From: CAWINX01 sp963702055
GTDB taxonomy: Bacteria; Actinomycetota; Thermoleophilia; Solirubrobacterales; 70-9
Direction: 5' to 3'
Length of the DNA stretch: 64,000 nt
NCBI GenBank assembly: GCA_963702055.1
Contig: OY969702.1
Location: 1,426,001-1,490,000 of the forward strand
Shown piece by piece: positions 33,210-42,300 of the stretch. Below the pieces are notes generated by a model. The model saw only the letters and a program-made list of their open reading frames with translations. It was not told where the DNA came from and ran no database searches. Within the stretch, counting starts at the first letter, position 1; each line of letters begins with the position of its first letter. A program made the position numbers and the translations under genes.

Positions 33210-33634
33210 AGCTGCCCGACGTCAACCTCCTGCTCTACGCGATCGACGAGGAGTCCCCGCACCACGAGGGGGCGCGAAAATGGCTTGAAGACACCCTCTC
33301 CGGAACGGAGACGGTCGCCTTCGCGTGGGCTGTCCTCGTCGGCTTCCTGCGGATCTCTACCAACCCGGCCGTGCTTCAGAGACCGCTTAGCGCCGAGGAG
33401 GCGATCGACTACATCGACGCCTGGCTGGCGCAACCGTGCGTCACCACCGTGGCTCCGGGCAGTCGCCATGCCGCCGTGCTGCGCGAGTTGCTGGAGCCGT
33501 TGGGGGCGGCGGGCAACCTGGTCAGCGACGCCCACCTCGCGGCGCTCGCGATTGAACACGGCGCCGAGCTGTGCTCATGCGACACCGACTTCTCGCGCTT
33601 CGGCGGCCTGCGCTGGACGAATCCGCTGGACTGA
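33206..33634 (+). CDS. VapC-like PIN-domain toxin ribonuclease
   Basis: 142 residues, GTG start overlapping the antitoxin stop. PIN acidic residues are visible in LPDVNLLLYAID (Asp5), the Glu-rich region after it, NLVSDAHLAALAIEHG (Asp) and LCSCDTDFSRF (Asp pair). The TTNPAVLQRPLS type of loop and length match VapC toxins of actinobacteria, which cleave tRNA or rRNA. Neutralised by the preceding gene. Confidence 0.86.
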   Translation: MKLPDVNLLLYAIDEESPHHEGARKWLEDTLSGTETVAFAWAVLVGFLRISTNPAVLQRPLSAEEAIDYIDAWLAQPCVTTVAPGSRHAAVLRELLEPLGAAGNLVSDAHLAALAIEHGAELCSCDTDFSRFGGLRWTNPLD

Positions 33635-33667
33635 AGCTCTAGCCAGGGTGTGTCCGGCCAGCCGAAT

Positions 33668-33687
33668 TCAGAAATCTGATAATCTGA
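33668..33687 (+). promoter_or_regulatory. Repeated TCTGA operator-like motif before phd-like gene
   Basis: TCAGA-AA-TCTGA-TAA-TCTGA lies four bases before the GTG start of the antitoxin. The first two halves form a palindrome and the third is a direct repeat, which resembles Phd/YefM autoregulatory sites. The stretch is also AT-rich compared with its surroundings and probably includes the promoter. Confidence 0.45.
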
Positions 33688-33691
33688 TTTT

Positions 33692-33946
33692 GTGAGGCAG
33701 CTCAGCGCAACCGATGCCGCGCGGCGCTTCTCTGATTTGCTTGACAGCGTCGAGCATGAGCGCGAATCCTTCGTCGTCGTCCGCCACGGGCGACCGGTGG
33801 CGACGATCGAGCCGGCCTTCACCGGGACCGGCCGAGCCGTGAAGGAGATGCTGCGCACGCATCGTCCCGATCCAGAGTGGGCGGCCGAGCTGCACGAGTT
33901 ACGCGAATGGGTCGGCTCTGCCGACACGGGCCCCTGGCGCGACTGA
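33692..33946 (+). CDS. Phd/YefM-family antitoxin
   Basis: 84 residues, GTG start. QLSATDAARRFSDLLDSVEHERESFVVVRHGRPVATIEP is the typical Phd/YefM DNA-binding fold; the C-terminal tail, with Trp and acidic residues (WAAELHELREWVGSADTG), would wrap the toxin. The module lies 57 bp after the VapBC-like pair in the same direction but has its own operator-like site. Confidence 0.85.
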   Translation: MRQLSATDAARRFSDLLDSVEHERESFVVVRHGRPVATIEPAFTGTGRAVKEMLRTHRPDPEWAAELHELREWVGSADTGPWRD

Positions 33947-34338
33947 TTCTCGACACGACCGCGTTGGTCGACGCCGAGCGCAACGGCCTCAGGGCACTCG
34001 ATGCGTTGATCGGAGACGAGGACGATGTGGCGATCGCGGCTGTCAGCGTCGCCGAAATGGTCGTCGGCAATGAACTGGCCGACGAGAAGCGCCGAGAGAA
34101 ACGTCAGGCGTTCCTCGCCGCGGCGCTCGAAGCCTTCAGCATCGAGAGCTATGACCTCGACGTTGCCCATGCGCACGGTGTCCTACTCGCCCACACGCGC
34201 CGCATTGGGAGCCCCCGAGGCGCGCACGATCTGATCATCGCCGCTACCGCACGGGCGCGAAACCGTGAAGTCGTGACCGCTGATCGATCGGCGTTTGGAG
34301 ATCTGCCCGAAGTCGCCTTGCGCTCGACTCCCGACTAA
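33907..34338 (+). CDS. PIN-domain toxin (VapC-like)
   Basis: Up to 143 residues. LILDTTALVDAERNG is the PIN start with the first Asp, AAVSVAEMVVGNE supplies the Glu, and GAHDLIIAATARARNREVVTADRSAFGDLP holds the C-terminal acidic residues. The start is unclear: ATG 33907 adds 12 residues before the fold and overlaps the antitoxin by 40 bp, whereas the fold itself would begin at a CTG at 33943 that overlaps the antitoxin stop. A start at 33907 is given because it is the nearest standard codon. Confidence 0.78.
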   Translation: MGRLCRHGPLARLILDTTALVDAERNGLRALDALIGDEDDVAIAAVSVAEMVVGNELADEKRREKRQAFLAAALEAFSIESYDLDVAHAHGVLLAHTRRIGSPRGAHDLIIAATARARNREVVTADRSAFGDLPEVALRSTPD

Positions 34339-34346
34339 AGCACCGG

Positions 34347-34967
34347 TTATTCCGCGCCCTCATACGGCGCCAGGGTGAAGCGGGTCAGCTCCGGGAGGAG
34401 CTCCGGCAGGGTCTCCCCCTCGCCGGCGAGGATGCGCTTGCTGACCAGCGCGACGATGCCGCCGACCAGCGCCTCGGCGGTCGGTTCCGGCAGGTCGGGG
34501 TGGGGCGCGCCGGCGGCGGCGGCGGCGCCCGCGCCCATTCCGCCGTCGCGCAGGTTGGGGACGAAGCTGTCGAGGGCGCGCTGGTAGCGGTCGTGGATCG
34601 CGGGGCCGGCGAAGAGGCCCTCGACGAGGAGAAGCCGCGCCTGGGCGGGTGTCGCGGCGAGATGCCCGAGCAGAGCGGCAAGGGCGGCGCGCACCGCTCC
34701 CGGCCAGTCGTCGGGCTCGCCGCTGCCGTCCGCACCCGCGCAGGCGCCCAGCACCGCCGTGCGCAGCCGTTCCACGGCGTCGTCGTAGGCGGCCGCGAAG
34801 CAGTCGTCCTTGGCCTTGAAGTGCTTGTAGAAGTCGGCCGAGGAGACGCCGGAGCGCTTGGCGATCGCCGCCACCGTCGCCTTCGCGAAGCCCTCCTCGT
34901 AGACGAGCTCGGTGAAGGCGCCGATCAGCCGCTCGCGCTGGCTGGCGGCGACGACCTCCGGCGCCAA
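34347..34967 (-). CDS. TetR-family transcriptional regulator
   Basis: About 206 residues. The HTH runs over residues 10-55 (RERLIGAFTELVYEEGFAKATVAAIAKRSGVSSADFYKHF), followed by the family KDDCFAAAYD. The C-terminal ligand domain is Ala/Leu-rich. TTG at 34967 gives the best N-terminus; longer frames overlap the preceding TetR gene. It is downstream of and similar to 35003-35638, so the two are probably cotranscribed. Confidence 0.75.
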   Translation of the reverse strand: MAPEVVAASQRERLIGAFTELVYEEGFAKATVAAIAKRSGVSSADFYKHFKAKDDCFAAAYDDAVERLRTAVLGACAGADGSGEPDDWPGAVRAALAALLGHLAATPAQARLLLVEGLFAGPAIHDRYQRALDSFVPNLRDGGMGAGAAAAAGAPHPDLPEPTAEALVGGIVALVSKRILAGEGETLPELLPELTRFTLAPYEGAE

Positions 34968-35002
34968 CCTGTGGCGGCCGCGGGGCAGCGGAGCCGAGGC
35001 GC

Positions 35003-35638
35003 TCAGCTCTGCGCCTCGGCCGAGAGCGCGTAGGGAGCGAGCAGGAACTCGGCCAGCTCGGGCAGCAGCTTCGCCACCTCGGCGGCCTCGCCGCGGCGGA
35101 CGTGCTGGTAGACGATCCAGGCCACCCCGCCGATCTGCGTCTCGTCGATCGTGTCCGGCAGCTTCTCCGCGCGGGGGATGTAGCGCTGGGTGAGGCCGAC
35201 GAATTCCTGCACCGCCGTCTCGTAGTGCTCGGCCGCCGCCGGCCCCGCGGTCAGCGCCTCGACCATGCACATGCGCGCGAGCGCCGGCTCCTCGGCGATG
35301 TAGTCGAGGAAGGTGGCGAGGCCCGCCTCGGCGCGCGCCTGCCAGTCCTCGCCCAGCGGGCGACAGCTCTCCTCGATCCGCCGCATCGCCTCGGCGACGG
35401 CGGCGTCGAAGGTGGCGAGGAAAACCTCCTCCTTGCCGGAAAAATTCTCGTACAGCGTCTTGCGCGCGACCCCCGCCCGTTTGACGATGTCGCTGATTTT
35501 CGTCGCCTCGTAGCCGCGCTCAGCGGTCAGCTCGGCGGTCGCCGTCATGATCCGTTTGCGCTTGTGCTCGGCGACGAACTCGCGGGACAGCTCTGGGCGA
35601 GGCGCCGGCACCGCGCCCTTACGTGCGCGGGCGGACAT
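35003..35638 (-). CDS. TetR-family transcriptional regulator
   Basis: 211 residues. HTH in KRIMTATAELTAERGYEATKISDIVKRAGVARKTLYENFSGKEEVFLATFD (about residues 28-75), followed by an all-helical ligand-binding domain ending LLPELAEFLLAPYAL. ATG at 35638. Divergent from another TetR gene at 35757, sharing a 118-bp regulatory region with two palindromic sites. The ligand and targets are unknown; no transporter lies adjacent. Confidence 0.85.
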   Translation of the reverse strand: MSARARKGAVPAPRPELSREFVAEHKRKRIMTATAELTAERGYEATKISDIVKRAGVARKTLYENFSGKEEVFLATFDAAVAEAMRRIEESCRPLGEDWQARAEAGLATFLDYIAEEPALARMCMVEALTAGPAAAEHYETAVQEFVGLTQRYIPRAEKLPDTIDETQIGGVAWIVYQHVRRGEAAEVAKLLPELAEFLLAPYALSAEAQS

Positions 35639-35683
35639 GTCCCCAAGGATACCCGGGGATTCTCCAAGGAAACCGAAAGTTTA

Positions 35684-35742
35684 CCCATATGGGAGACTCT
35701 GATAGTACCGTTTAACGACTTATTCAGTTTCCAATTAGAAAC
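35684..35742. promoter_or_regulatory. Two TetR-type palindromes in the divergent promoter region
   Basis: CCCATATGGG at 35684-35693 is a perfect 10-bp palindrome. GTTTC-CAATTA-GAAAC at 35727-35742 is an inverted repeat 14 bp before the ATG at 35757. The whole 118-bp region is AT-rich for this genome and must contain promoters for both TetR genes, so autoregulation is likely. Confidence 0.45.
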
Positions 35743-35756
35743 GGTGAGGTATCCCA

Positions 35757-36512
35757 ATGCCACCACGTCGAGTGGAACTGAGTCGGGAGGCGCTTTTGGA
35801 GTCGATCGGGGAAGAGTGGTCGCCGGCTGACGTCGTCGCCGCCCACGACCTGCTGGCCGGCGGCGAGGGGCAGTTTCCCTCCCACGGGCGCGGCGTCGGG
35901 GTGCCAAGCGAGCTGGTCGGGGCGATCCAGCGCGAGCGGATCCTCGCCGCGATGACCGCCGCGGCGGCCGAGGAGGGCTACCGCCGGCTCAGCGTCCAGG
36001 GCGTGCTCGAGCGTGCCGGTGTCTCGCGGCCCACCTTCTATGAGCACTTCGCCGACAAGGAGGACTGCTTCCTCGCCGCCCTCGACGCGGCCGGCGAGCG
36101 TTTCTACAAGCGAATCTCCGAGGCGGCCCAGCTCGGCAGCGACTGGCGCGGTCGCCTGCGCTCGGGCATCGTCGAGCTGGTCAGCCTCGTCGCCGAGCAG
36201 CCAGACGCGGCGCGGATGCTGATCGTCGAGGGCCGCGCCGCCTCCTCCCGCGCCCTCGACCATCGCGAGGCCCTGCTCGACAAATTCGCCTCCTGTGTGG
36301 CCCGCACCGTCGGCGACGAGGTCGAGGAGCCGACCGCCGCCTCCGGACTCACCCCGGTCGGGGTGATCGGCGGCATCGAGTCCCTGCTCTACTCCCGCCT
36401 CTACCGCGACGAACTCGACGACCTCGCCTCCCTCGTCCCCTCGCTCATGTACTTCGCGGTGCTGCCCTACCTGGGCCCGGCGGCGGCGCAGGAGGAGATG
36501 CAGGCGGGTTAG
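35757..36512 (+). CDS. TetR-family transcriptional regulator
   Basis: 251 residues with a longer N-terminal arm (about 60 residues) before the HTH QRERILAAMTAAAAEEGYRRLSVQGVLERAGVSRPTFYEHFADKEDCFLAALD. The arm (LSREALLESIGEEWSPADVVAAHDLL) has a helical look and could be a separate small domain. The C-terminal domain ends LVPSLMYFAVLPYLGP, like the two regulators divergent to it, so all three appear to be one paralog group. Confidence 0.85.
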   Translation: MPPRRVELSREALLESIGEEWSPADVVAAHDLLAGGEGQFPSHGRGVGVPSELVGAIQRERILAAMTAAAAEEGYRRLSVQGVLERAGVSRPTFYEHFADKEDCFLAALDAAGERFYKRISEAAQLGSDWRGRLRSGIVELVSLVAEQPDAARMLIVEGRAASSRALDHREALLDKFASCVARTVGDEVEEPTAASGLTPVGVIGGIESLLYSRLYRDELDDLASLVPSLMYFAVLPYLGPAAAQEEMQAG

Positions 36513-36546
36513 AGGTAAGCGCTGGCGGGCAGGACGGCGAGAACTC

Positions 36547-37239
36547 TCACAACACCAACGCCACCCCGATCAACGCGCCGATCTTCCACTGGCCGCCCTC
36601 GCGGCGCAGCGGCAAGTTGTAGGCCTTGCCGGCGCCGTCGCGGTAGATGAGGAAGGCCTGGGGGCCCTTGGAGCGAAAGCTGAGCACGTGGATCCGTGCG
36701 GCACTGCGAAACACCGACGGGCGTGTTTTTGAAAGCAGGACGCGCATTCCCGCCGCGCATCCGTGGCCCACGGAGGCCGGGGCGCGCTTGACCAGCTGGG
36801 TGAGTTTGTTGCGGATCAGGCTGCGCAGCTCACCGCAGGCGGTGTCCCAGCTCCCCGCCGCCTCGTTGTCGAGGAATGACTTGACCAAGCGCGTCGCGGC
36901 GATCCGCTGCGTGGCGCTTGTCTCGGTGCCGTAGGTCTGGATCGAGTTGTCCCCGTGCTTGACGGTGGGAACGCCGGGGGCGACGGCCTTGGTGCCCTGG
37001 TTGGGGAGCGGGCCCGGGTCAGTCGGCGCGGAGCCGCTCAACTGCTCCTGCCGGGAACCGCCCTGCTTGGAGGACTTCTGCTTCTGCTGCTTTTCGGCCT
37101 TCTTCTGGGTGGTCGCGGTGGCGGTCGAGGCGGTAGTGGTGCTCGACGTCGAGCTGCCGCCACCGCCGCAGCCGGCGACGGCTGCGGCGGGCAGGGCAAC
37201 AGCAAGGACGAGGATCAGCGCTGACTTGGCGAGTTTCAT
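36547..37239 (-). CDS. Lipoprotein, last gene of the exoprotein operon
   Basis: 230 residues. Signal peptide MKLAKSALILVLAVALPAAA followed by lipobox AVAGC and a Gly/Ser/Thr linker; AAGGAG is well placed before ATG 37239. The C-terminal domain (about residues 105-230) has conserved positions shared with the neighbouring lipoprotein: GDNSIQTYGTE, ATRLVKSFL, WDTACGELRSLIRNKLTQL, GCAAGMRVLL, and LPLRREGGQWKIGAL. It looks like a small nuclear-transport-factor-2-like alpha/beta domain. Tandem paralog of 37287-37937. Function unknown. Confidence 0.75.
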   Translation of the reverse strand: MKLAKSALILVLAVALPAAAVAGCGGGGSSTSSTTTASTATATTQKKAEKQQKQKSSKQGGSRQEQLSGSAPTDPGPLPNQGTKAVAPGVPTVKHGDNSIQTYGTETSATQRIAATRLVKSFLDNEAAGSWDTACGELRSLIRNKLTQLVKRAPASVGHGCAAGMRVLLSKTRPSVFRSAARIHVLSFRSKGPQAFLIYRDGAGKAYNLPLRREGGQWKIGALIGVALVL

Positions 37240-37286
37240 CTTCTCCTTACAGTGCGGTGTTGTGAGAGGACAGAACGAGGATGTCC

Positions 37287-37937
37287 TCAGGGCGCCAGCG
37301 GCACTCCGTTCAGAACGCCGATCCGCCACTGTCCCCCCTCGCGGCGCAGCTGCATGTAGTAGGGCTTGCCGGCGGCGTTGCGGTAGATGACGAAGCTCAC
37401 AGGACCCCGGACCCGGAAGCTCAAGACATCGATTGGGCCGTTGCCTCGCGCCGACTTGGGGATTCTGGCCAAGACGACGTGCATTCCCGCCCCGCAGCCC
37501 TTGCCCGTCGAAGCGTGGTCGCTCTTTGCCAGCTGCGTGAGTTTGCTGCGGATCAAACTCCTCAGCTCCCCGCAGGCCGCCTCCCAGCGCCCGGCCGCCT
37601 GATCTCGAAGGTAGGAGGCGACGAGCCGGGCCGCAGCGACCCGCTGGCCGGCGCTCGCCTCGGTCCCGAAGGTCTGGATCGTGTTGTCACCGCTCTTGGA
37701 GGTCGGCACGCCCGGCGCGGTGTCGCTCGATCCTTCGTTGGGCAGGGGAGCCGAGGGGGTCGGCGCCGAGCCCTCCGCCTTGGCCTGCTTTGTGTTCTTC
37801 TGCGCTTGGCCCTTCTGCGCCGTCGCGGTCGAGGAAGCGGTGCTCAAGGTCGAGGAGGAGCCCCCGCCGCAGCCGGCAAGGGCGCCGAGCAGGGCGAGGG
37901 TGAGGATCAGGGCAAGGGGGGTCTTGAGGAGCTTCAT
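37287..37937 (-). CDS. Lipoprotein, paralog of the following gene
   Basis: 216 residues with signal MKLLKTPLALILTLALLGA, lipobox LAGC and a Ser/Thr/Ala linker. The domain GDNTIQTFGTEASAGQRVAA, WEAACGELRSLIRSKLTQLA, GCGAGMHVVL and REGGQWRIGVL aligns along its length with 36547-37239. Its ATG overlaps the stop of the NHL protein gene by 4 bases, so it belongs to the exoprotein operon. Probably anchored to the outer face of the membrane and exposed to the exported proteins made from the same mRNA. Confidence 0.75.
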   Translation of the reverse strand: MKLLKTPLALILTLALLGALAGCGGGSSSTLSTASSTATAQKGQAQKNTKQAKAEGSAPTPSAPLPNEGSSDTAPGVPTSKSGDNTIQTFGTEASAGQRVAAARLVASYLRDQAAGRWEAACGELRSLIRSKLTQLAKSDHASTGKGCGAGMHVVLARIPKSARGNGPIDVLSFRVRGPVSFVIYRNAAGKPYYMQLRREGGQWRIGVLNGVPLAP

Positions 37938-39361
37938 CTTCTCTTTCTGTGATGGCGTGGATGACGGTGGCGGACGCGACGACGGTGGTGTCGTTGATGG
38001 TGATGGCGACGATGGCTTGCGCGGTGCTTGGGCCGTGTCGAGCCGGCAGGGGCGCTCGCCGGGGGTGACTGAGGGGCGGGCGAAGAGGCGCCCTGGTCAT
38101 TTGAGGCGCTCTGCTGCGTCGCCTCGAAGGTGGCGCTGACCGAGCGCGCCTCACTCATCGCCACCGTGCAGTCCCCGGTCCCCTCACACCCTCCCCCGCT
38201 CCAACCCGTGAAGGTGGAGCCGGGAGCAGGGGTCGCGCTGAGGGTGACCTGGGCTCCCGAGCGGATCTGGGTCTGACAGGAGGAGGAGCAGTCGACCCCA
38301 CCGAGGTCGGAGCTGATCGCGCCCGAACCGGTGCTCGCGGTGGAGAGCGCGAAGGACGCGGGCAGCGCGGTCGAGGTGGCGGCGCCGGGCGGGTAGGCGT
38401 AGACGCTCGCCTGCACGCTGATCCCCGAGCTGACGTAGACGCGGCCCTGGGTACCGGTGGGGGAGTTGTCGACCGCCAGTCCCGAGGGCCCGCCGTTGAC
38501 GACGTTGTACTTGAGGCGGCCCTCGTAGTTGCCGGCGGAGTCGAAGACGTCGACGGTTGCCTGGGGGTGCTCTGAGTACTGCGGCCCGAGGGTGTCGATC
38601 ACGTAGACCTCGCCGGTCACGTTGTCCACGGCGACGGCGGAGTCGTGCAGGTCGGCGAAGCCGCCGGGGGGGCCGAAGATGTAGTCCACCGGATTGTCGG
38701 TGTCGGTGGCCGGGTCATAGACCTTGACGGTGTCGCTCTGCGCGTCGGGAACGTAGATGTAGCCGGCGGTGCCCGAGTAGCCCGAGACGGCGATCCCGTA
38801 GCCGTCGCCGAGGGAGGCGGCGCCGATCTGGCCCAGAGGTGTCCCCGAGGAGTCGTATTCGGCGATCAAGGTGCGATCGTCGACGTAGACGTCGTCGGTG
38901 GCGGGGTCCACGGCGACACCGGTCGAGTCGGCGGAGTCGCCCACCGGCCCCGGCGCGAAGCCCCCGGCGGGGCCGAACTTGGCGACGTTGCGGTGGTAGT
39001 TGTTGACGTAGAGGTTGTTGGAGGAGTCAAGCGCCAGCCCGCAGGGACCGTCGATCGGGTCTTCGTTTGCCAACTGGGTGACGTAGCCGGTGGCGCCGTT
39101 GGTGGGCGAGCCGGCGTAGCCCGCGGAGGGGCTGTAGAGGTCGACCGCGTGGTGGTAGTAGTCGGCGAGGTAGAAGCGCCCCTGGCTGTCTACCGCCAGA
39201 CCGCAGGGGCCCTCGAAGTAGCCGGCGGGGGCGGGGGTGTGGTTGAGCGCGCCGGTCGGGGCGAAGACGAAGAGTGGGTCATCGAAGGCGGCGCGGGCCG
39301 CGGGGGCGAGCCCGAGCGCGAGCGCCGCCGCGCAGATCATGCCCAGCGAAGCCCGCCTCAC
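37934..39361 (-). CDS. Secreted NHL-repeat beta-propeller protein with basic tail
   Basis: 475 residues. Signal peptide MRRASLGMICAAALALGLAP...ARAA. Residues about 30-330 hold repeated NHL-type blades (GPCGLAVDSQGRFYLADYY, GPCGLALDSSNNLYVNNY, STGVAVDPATDDVYVDD). A bacterial repeat-type beta domain follows (SDLGGVDCSSSCQTQIRSGAQVTLSATPAPGSTFTGWSGG), then a Ser/Pro linker and a 35-residue His/Arg tail (SHRRHHHQRHHRRRVRHRHP). GTG start overlaps the stop of the 1072-residue gene. Related in propeller type to the giant protein upstream. Confidence 0.8.
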   Translation of the reverse strand: MRRASLGMICAAALALGLAPAARAAFDDPLFVFAPTGALNHTPAPAGYFEGPCGLAVDSQGRFYLADYYHHAVDLYSPSAGYAGSPTNGATGYVTQLANEDPIDGPCGLALDSSNNLYVNNYHRNVAKFGPAGGFAPGPVGDSADSTGVAVDPATDDVYVDDRTLIAEYDSSGTPLGQIGAASLGDGYGIAVSGYSGTAGYIYVPDAQSDTVKVYDPATDTDNPVDYIFGPPGGFADLHDSAVAVDNVTGEVYVIDTLGPQYSEHPQATVDVFDSAGNYEGRLKYNVVNGGPSGLAVDNSPTGTQGRVYVSSGISVQASVYAYPPGAATSTALPASFALSTASTGSGAISSDLGGVDCSSSCQTQIRSGAQVTLSATPAPGSTFTGWSGGGCEGTGDCTVAMSEARSVSATFEATQQSASNDQGASSPAPQSPPASAPAGSTRPKHRASHRRHHHQRHHRRRVRHRHPRHHRKRR

Positions 39362-42300
39362 CGTCCCGCCCTCCAGTGGCGGCGGTGCGCTCGCCTGTGG
39401 ACCTTGTGGTGTCGCTTCTTGTGCTTTGCCTTCTTGTGACAGCGCCCCCGTAGCGTCGTGTCGAAGATCGCGCCGCGGTTGTTCTGAGCCAGCGCTTTGA
39501 CGGCGACCTGGGGCGGGGTGGCGCAGATGTTTGCCGAGTTGACCAAGAGCCCCCTCCTGCCCCCGTAGAGGGTCATCACGAAGCGGTCGATCGGCGCGTC
39601 GGGGAGGTCGGAGAAGGCGGTTCGCACGCCGCCGCCGGGGGCGGGGCCGATCGCCCCCTCCAAGCTGATGCGGATCGCCCCGGCGTGAAGGTCGGCGACC
39701 AGGTCGGGCAAAGTGCGCCCGGGCGCGGAGCGCAGGTAGACGTTGCCGGTGAGCGGCTGGTCAAAGAGCGGCGTGTAGGCGGCGGCGTGGCCGTAGACGG
39801 AGTTCGCCGGGCAGTTCTCGGCGGCGAACTGCGCCCTCGTGCAGATGCCGCGGATGTGGTTTTGGGCGACGAACATCTGGTGGGGGACGATCACCGCCAT
39901 CTCCTGGAGGTTTGAGTCCTGCGCTCCCCGCGTTTGGTAGGTGGCGGTCAGCTGCGGATAGGCGCCACGATGGGTGCCTCCCTTGAGGCGAATGCCGAGC
40001 TTGGGCCGAAAGCCGAGAGTGAGGCAGTTGAGCAGCTGGAAGTGGCGGGAGACGGTCACCGTTGAGTCATCGACCGCGGAGGCGAAGTTGGTCCCCGAGC
40101 CGGTCAGGGTCGAGACCAGCTCGGAGGGCTCACAGCTGGAGGGGTTGTGGGCGAAGTTCGGGCGGTCGATGTAGATGCGGATGTCCCTGAGGTGCAGGGG
40201 GATGCCGTCGATGATGTGGGGGATCGGGTCCGATGCCGAGGAGTCCAATCGCAGCTGGGCGGTCTGGGGGTCGATCTGAAAGGCAGAGCGCACGACGATC
40301 TTGCCGAGGTCGAAGGGCCCGACCTTTGCCGAGTTGATCGTGACGAAGGAAAGCGGCGCGCCGTGGTAGGGGCCGGCGAGGTAGATCCGCCCGGAGGCGT
40401 AGGTGAGGGCGCTGCCCACCCCGTAGCCGGAGAGGGTGTGGCCGATCAGCGAAGCGTCGGGACAGGAGGGGACCTTTTGGGCGAGGTCTGCCTCGGGACA
40501 GTAGGGGATGCCGGCGATCTTGCCGGTGATCCCCTTCGGCAGGACGAGGGAGTAGGAGGTGATCTCCTGCTCGGAGTCTGTGCGGGAGAGGCGCACGTAG
40601 TAGGGGGTGTAGGAGCCTACGTTGGCGTTTACGCCGCCGGTGACGATGTCGGGGTTGAAAGGCGGCACGGTGCCGTTGGGGCAGGGGCCGCCGCCTGAGC
40701 CGCTGGAGACCTGGGAGTTGTTGGTCAGGTGTTTGCTCCCCGGCCCCGCCCAAGGGACGAGGTCGATCTGGGTGGTGGCCGCGCCGCAGAGATCGGGGGT
40801 GACCAGCGGGGCGCGCTGGCCCGATCTGAAGTTGACGTTGAGGTCGGTATAGGGGAGCTGGGGCAGCTCGGGGAAGACGGCTGTGAGCTGGCCGGTGTTC
40901 GGGTCGGCGACCAGCTCGCCGGCGACTTTGACCGCGATGCCGCGCTGCGGGGACTTGGCGATGAGGTAGACCGCGACCAGGGTGTCGAAGGGGTTCTCCG
41001 CGCCGTGGGCGTTGGTCGCCGGGTCATCGGGCTGGGCGAGGTAGATCGCCCCGTCGATCAGCTCGTCAAAGAGCGGGCTGCGCACCGAGAAGTCGCCGAT
41101 CTTCGACGCGTTGGGGCAGCCGGCCCCCTGGGGGCTGAAGGGCGTCTCTTTGGCGTACTGAGCCGGCGTGCAGCCCACCAGCCCCTCCCCCAGGGAGGGG
41201 TTCAGCGTCACCCCGTAGGGCAGGGTGATCACCGCGGTGCGGGTCTGGGCGGGGAGCTGGCGGGCGGGGTCGGTGAGCTGGGGAGTATCGGCGGAGAGGC
41301 GGAAATTGAAGCCCGAGGGCGAGGAGGCCTTGGTGTCGGTGAGGTAGCCCGAGGAGGCCGGGGCGAAGAAAAAGCTCTCACAGCCCGTCTGGTCGACCGG
41401 CTGTCCGGAGGAATTGAGGTTCTGGGCCCCGGCGCTGGCCCCGGCGCTCTGCTGCCATGAAGTGGCCTTGGCGGTGAAGTCGAGCGGGCCCTCGCAGGAG
41501 GAGGGCAGGGTGAGGTAGGCGAGGGGAGCGGAGCCCGGGCTGAGCGGGGAGCCGACCGAGTGCTTGCACCAGGCGAAGTCGGGCTCTGATTCGTTTAGGC
41601 AGTCGCCGCGCTGGGGGTTGTGGGAGGCGTTCCAGGGGATGCCCCACAGGTGCAGGCCGAGGCCGGTGATCTGCAGCGAGCGCGAGACGTTTGAGGCGTC
41701 GAGGGAGAGGTCATAGGCGCCCTGATCGTCGGTGGCGACGTCGAGGTTGAAGACCAGCGGCACGCCGAAGGGCGAGGCGCCGAGCTGGGCGGCGGTGCCC
41801 GGCGGCGGGGTGAGGTTGAAGAGGCCGAAGGAGCGGGTGGTGCCGCCGTTCAGCGCGCTGTGGACCTCGATCGTGCCCACCTGGGTGCGATCGGGGCAGC
41901 TCTCCCCCGACTCGCTCGACTCGAAGGGCGAGGTGCGGGGGGTGTAGAAGTCGGTGAGGGCGCAGCGATCGAGCGCCTTGGGGTTGAGCAGCAGGCCCGG
42001 CGGCAGGAAGAGTGAGAGGTCGCGGATGTCCCCGTCGGGCTGGGGGTCGCCGGGCTGGCCCTCGGCATCGCCGCCCAGGTTCATGCCCACGCCGAGGTCG
42101 AGCTGGTAGGGGTGAGAGCCGGCGAGGGTGGCCGCCGCGCCGCCGTCGGCGATCGCCTTCGCCGAGAAGCCGGCGGTGCCGGAGAGGAAGCCGAAGCCGT
42201 GGGTGGTGGTGAAGGTGCCCGCGGCGGTGGCCGAGCCCGAGTTGTTCGTCGCCACCAGGCGGAAGTCATAGGCGGTGTCGGGAGTGAGGCCCGAGATCGC

